Of a stretch of 22,285 nt of DNA, positions 21,262 through 22,285 are shown one piece after another. The translations under genes and the position numbers were made by a program. Every line of letters starts with the position of its first letter. Positions within the stretch are counted from its first letter, which is position 1. The notes under the pieces are model-generated. The model saw only the letters and a program-made list of their open reading frames with translations, was not told the origin of the DNA and did no database searches. The DNA comes from Thermoflexus hugenholtzii JAD2 (lineage in GTDB: Bacteria > Chloroflexota > Dehalococcoidia > UBA2979): contig CAMDBZ010000006.1 in the NCBI GenBank assembly GCA_945889565.1, positions 1-22,285 on the forward strand. Direction: 5' to 3'.

Positions 21262-21313
21262 CCTCCGGGCCGGAGGACCCGCCCCCCTTTCGGCGAGGGG
21301 CTTCGCCCCTCGC
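21262..21313 (+). terminator. Two tandem perfect hairpins downstream of the DUF4202 gene
   Basis: CCTCCG-GGC-CGGAGG (21262-21276, 6-bp stem) is followed by a 9-bp stem GCGAGGGGC/GCCCCTCGC with a TTC loop (21293-21313). They lie 28 and 59 bases after the stop codon. There is a short TTT between them but no true T tract. They probably terminate or protect the 3' end. The GGGGCTTCGCCCC core resembles the hairpin at 968-984. The rest of 21235-21436 shows nothing coding. Confidence 0.5.
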
Positions 21314-21424
21314 GCCCCCCGCTCCGGAACCAGGTGAAAATTCGCGGTCGCGGCGCGCGGCTCGGTGAGCACAGCAGGGAAGGCGTCACGGCGGAGCGCG
21401 GGCAAGTGGGAGACGCGGGCGGCG

Positions 21425-21430
21425 TAGACT
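21425..21430 (+). promoter_or_regulatory. Candidate -10 box for a leaderless MFS transporter mRNA
   Basis: TAGACT ends seven bases before the ATG at 21437, with no Shine-Dalgarno. The hexamer-to-start spacing is identical to that at the toxin (1043), response regulator (5430) and MerR regulator (9341) genes. Confidence 0.4.
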
Positions 21431-21436
21431 GCGCCG

Positions 21437-22285
21437 ATGCAGCGCGTGGGGTCGTGGTGGCGTAGCTCGTTTCCGGCGTTCGAGTCGCGGGACTACCGGC
21501 GGCTGTTCTGGGACACGTTCTTCGCGTCGGCGTCGAACTGGGCGCTGCTGCTCGGGCGCGGCTGGCTCGTCTTCGAGCTGACCGATTCGTCGTTCTGGGT
21601 GGGCGTCGTGACGTTCGCGGGGATGATCCCGTTCTTCCTGGTGGGACCGATCGGCGGCGTGGTCGCGGACCGCTTCGACCGGCGGCGGGTGGCGATGGTC
21701 GGGGTGGCGGGGGGCATCGCGACGTCGCTGGTGCTCGCGGCGGTGACGCTCGCGGGCGCCGTCGAGGTGTGGCACGTGGTGCTGCTCGCGTTCGCGTCGG
21801 GCTCGGCGCGCGCGTTCGCGACGCCGAGCGAGGACGCGCTGGTGCCGAACCTCGTGGACCCGCAGCGGCTGCTCAACGCGATCGCGCTGTCCGGCATCTC
21901 GCGCCACGGGTCGCGCGTCGCGGGTCCGCTCGTGGGCGCGGTGCTACTCGATATGCTGGGCGCGGGCTGGGTGTTCATGCTGTCGGCGGTGCTGCTGTGC
22001 GCGGCGCTGTGGCAGCTCTGGCGCATCGCGTACCGCTCGCCGGTGCGCGCGCGCGTGGCGGGCGACGCGAGTGTGCGCGCGCTGTGGGCGTCGTTCGGCG
22101 GTGGGTTCCGTTACCTCGAACGTGATTCGCGCGTGGCGCTGGTGATCGCGCTGGTGGTGTTCCACTGCAGCCTGACGATGGCGTTCGACTCGATGATGCC
22201 GCGGCTGGCGGCGGACATCGGCGGGGGCAGCCGCACGTTCGGCGGCATCAGCATCGGGCTCGGCGTCGGCTCGATCGCGGGGACG
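21437..22285 (+). CDS. MFS transporter, EntS/MFS_3-like exporter (truncated by window end)
   Basis: The frame is open from ATG 21437 to the window end (283 codons, no stop). An in-frame TAG at 21425 lies just upstream, so the start is well bounded. It begins SSFPAFESRDYRRLFWDTFF, typical of MFS_3 exporters related to enterobactin exporter EntS. It continues with LGRGWLVFELTDSSFWVG, then the loop 2-3 motif GVVADRFDRRRVA (MFS motif A). Transmembrane helices 3-5 follow, with FASGSARAFATPSEDALVPNLV and GPLVGAVLLD. An amphipathic stretch (GGGFRYLERDSRVALVIALV) then begins the second half. The likely role is drug, siderophore or metabolite efflux by proton antiport. The substrate is unknown. The 3' part is missing. 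Confidence 0.9.
   Translation, partial: MQRVGSWWRSSFPAFESRDYRRLFWDTFFASASNWALLLGRGWLVFELTDSSFWVGVVTFAGMIPFFLVGPIGGVVADRFDRRRVAMVGVAGGIATSLVLAAVTLAGAVEVWHVVLLAFASGSARAFATPSEDALVPNLVDPQRLLNAIALSGISRHGSRVAGPLVGAVLLDMLGAGWVFMLSAVLLCAALWQLWRIAYRSPVRARVAGDASVRALWASFGGGFRYLERDSRVALVIALVVFHCSLTMAFDSMMPRLAADIGGGSRTFGGISIGLGVGSIAGT

Overview
The window is one dense stretch of a very GC-rich bacterial chromosome, with GC well above 65% by eye and strong G/C preference at third codon positions. It has GTG and TTG starts, and several genes whose start codon lies directly behind a -10-like hexamer. The gene set includes a DUF3090 protein, a cobalamin-binding-type MerR regulator, a secreted SH3b protein, a single-chain ATP sulfurylase with an Fe-S type CysH, and a siroheme reductase. 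There is also a CCCCTCTCCCCG-type intergenic palindrome. This suggests a Chloroflexota lineage (Dehalococcoidia- or Thermomicrobia-like), with high-GC Actinomycetota as the alternative. The phylum is an inference that sequence reading alone cannot settle. I saw no rRNA, tRNA, insertion sequence, prophage or CRISPR array, and no gene-free stretch above 300 bases.

Left part (1-5212): a minus-strand atypical short-chain dehydrogenase/epimerase-like protein has a perfect G3T-type quadruplex motif just upstream of its start. Next to it is a plus-strand toxin-antitoxin pair in an AT-richer island. Then come a small lipoprotein translationally coupled to dihydroxy-acid dehydratase (ilvD), a universal stress protein with a TTG start, and a DUF3090 protein.

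Middle part (5430-10767): a PhoB/PhoR-like two-component pair converges on an ROK sugar kinase that lacks the family's zinc motif. A secreted SH3b protein with a two-hairpin leader is divergent from a CarH-like MerR regulator in which key chromophore-pocket residues are changed. A stand-alone response regulator converges on that regulator.

Right part: a long minus-strand run (20460 down to 10255) starts with a sulfate assimilation cluster. Its order is siroheme sulfite/nitrite reductase, cysH (APS-reductase type), cysC, sat, and a Na/Pi-cotransporter-like membrane protein. DUF72, a Tat-exported AstE/AspA-like metallohydrolase, a sensor kinase broken by an apparent one-base frameshift, and the response regulator follow. 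Sat makes APS, CysH can reduce APS (and possibly PAPS from CysC) to sulfite, and the siroheme enzyme reduces sulfite to sulfide. The membrane protein sits where a sulfate permease would be expected. A DUF4202 gene is divergent from the cluster across an intergenic region holding a candidate operator palindrome. The window ends inside an MFS exporter.

No wholly new system is evident. The most promising leads are the sulfate cluster (unusual transporter, hairpins on both sides of cysH, divergent DUF4202), the modified CarH-like regulator, the zinc-less ROK kinase, the G-quadruplex leader, and the recurrent leaderless promoter layout.
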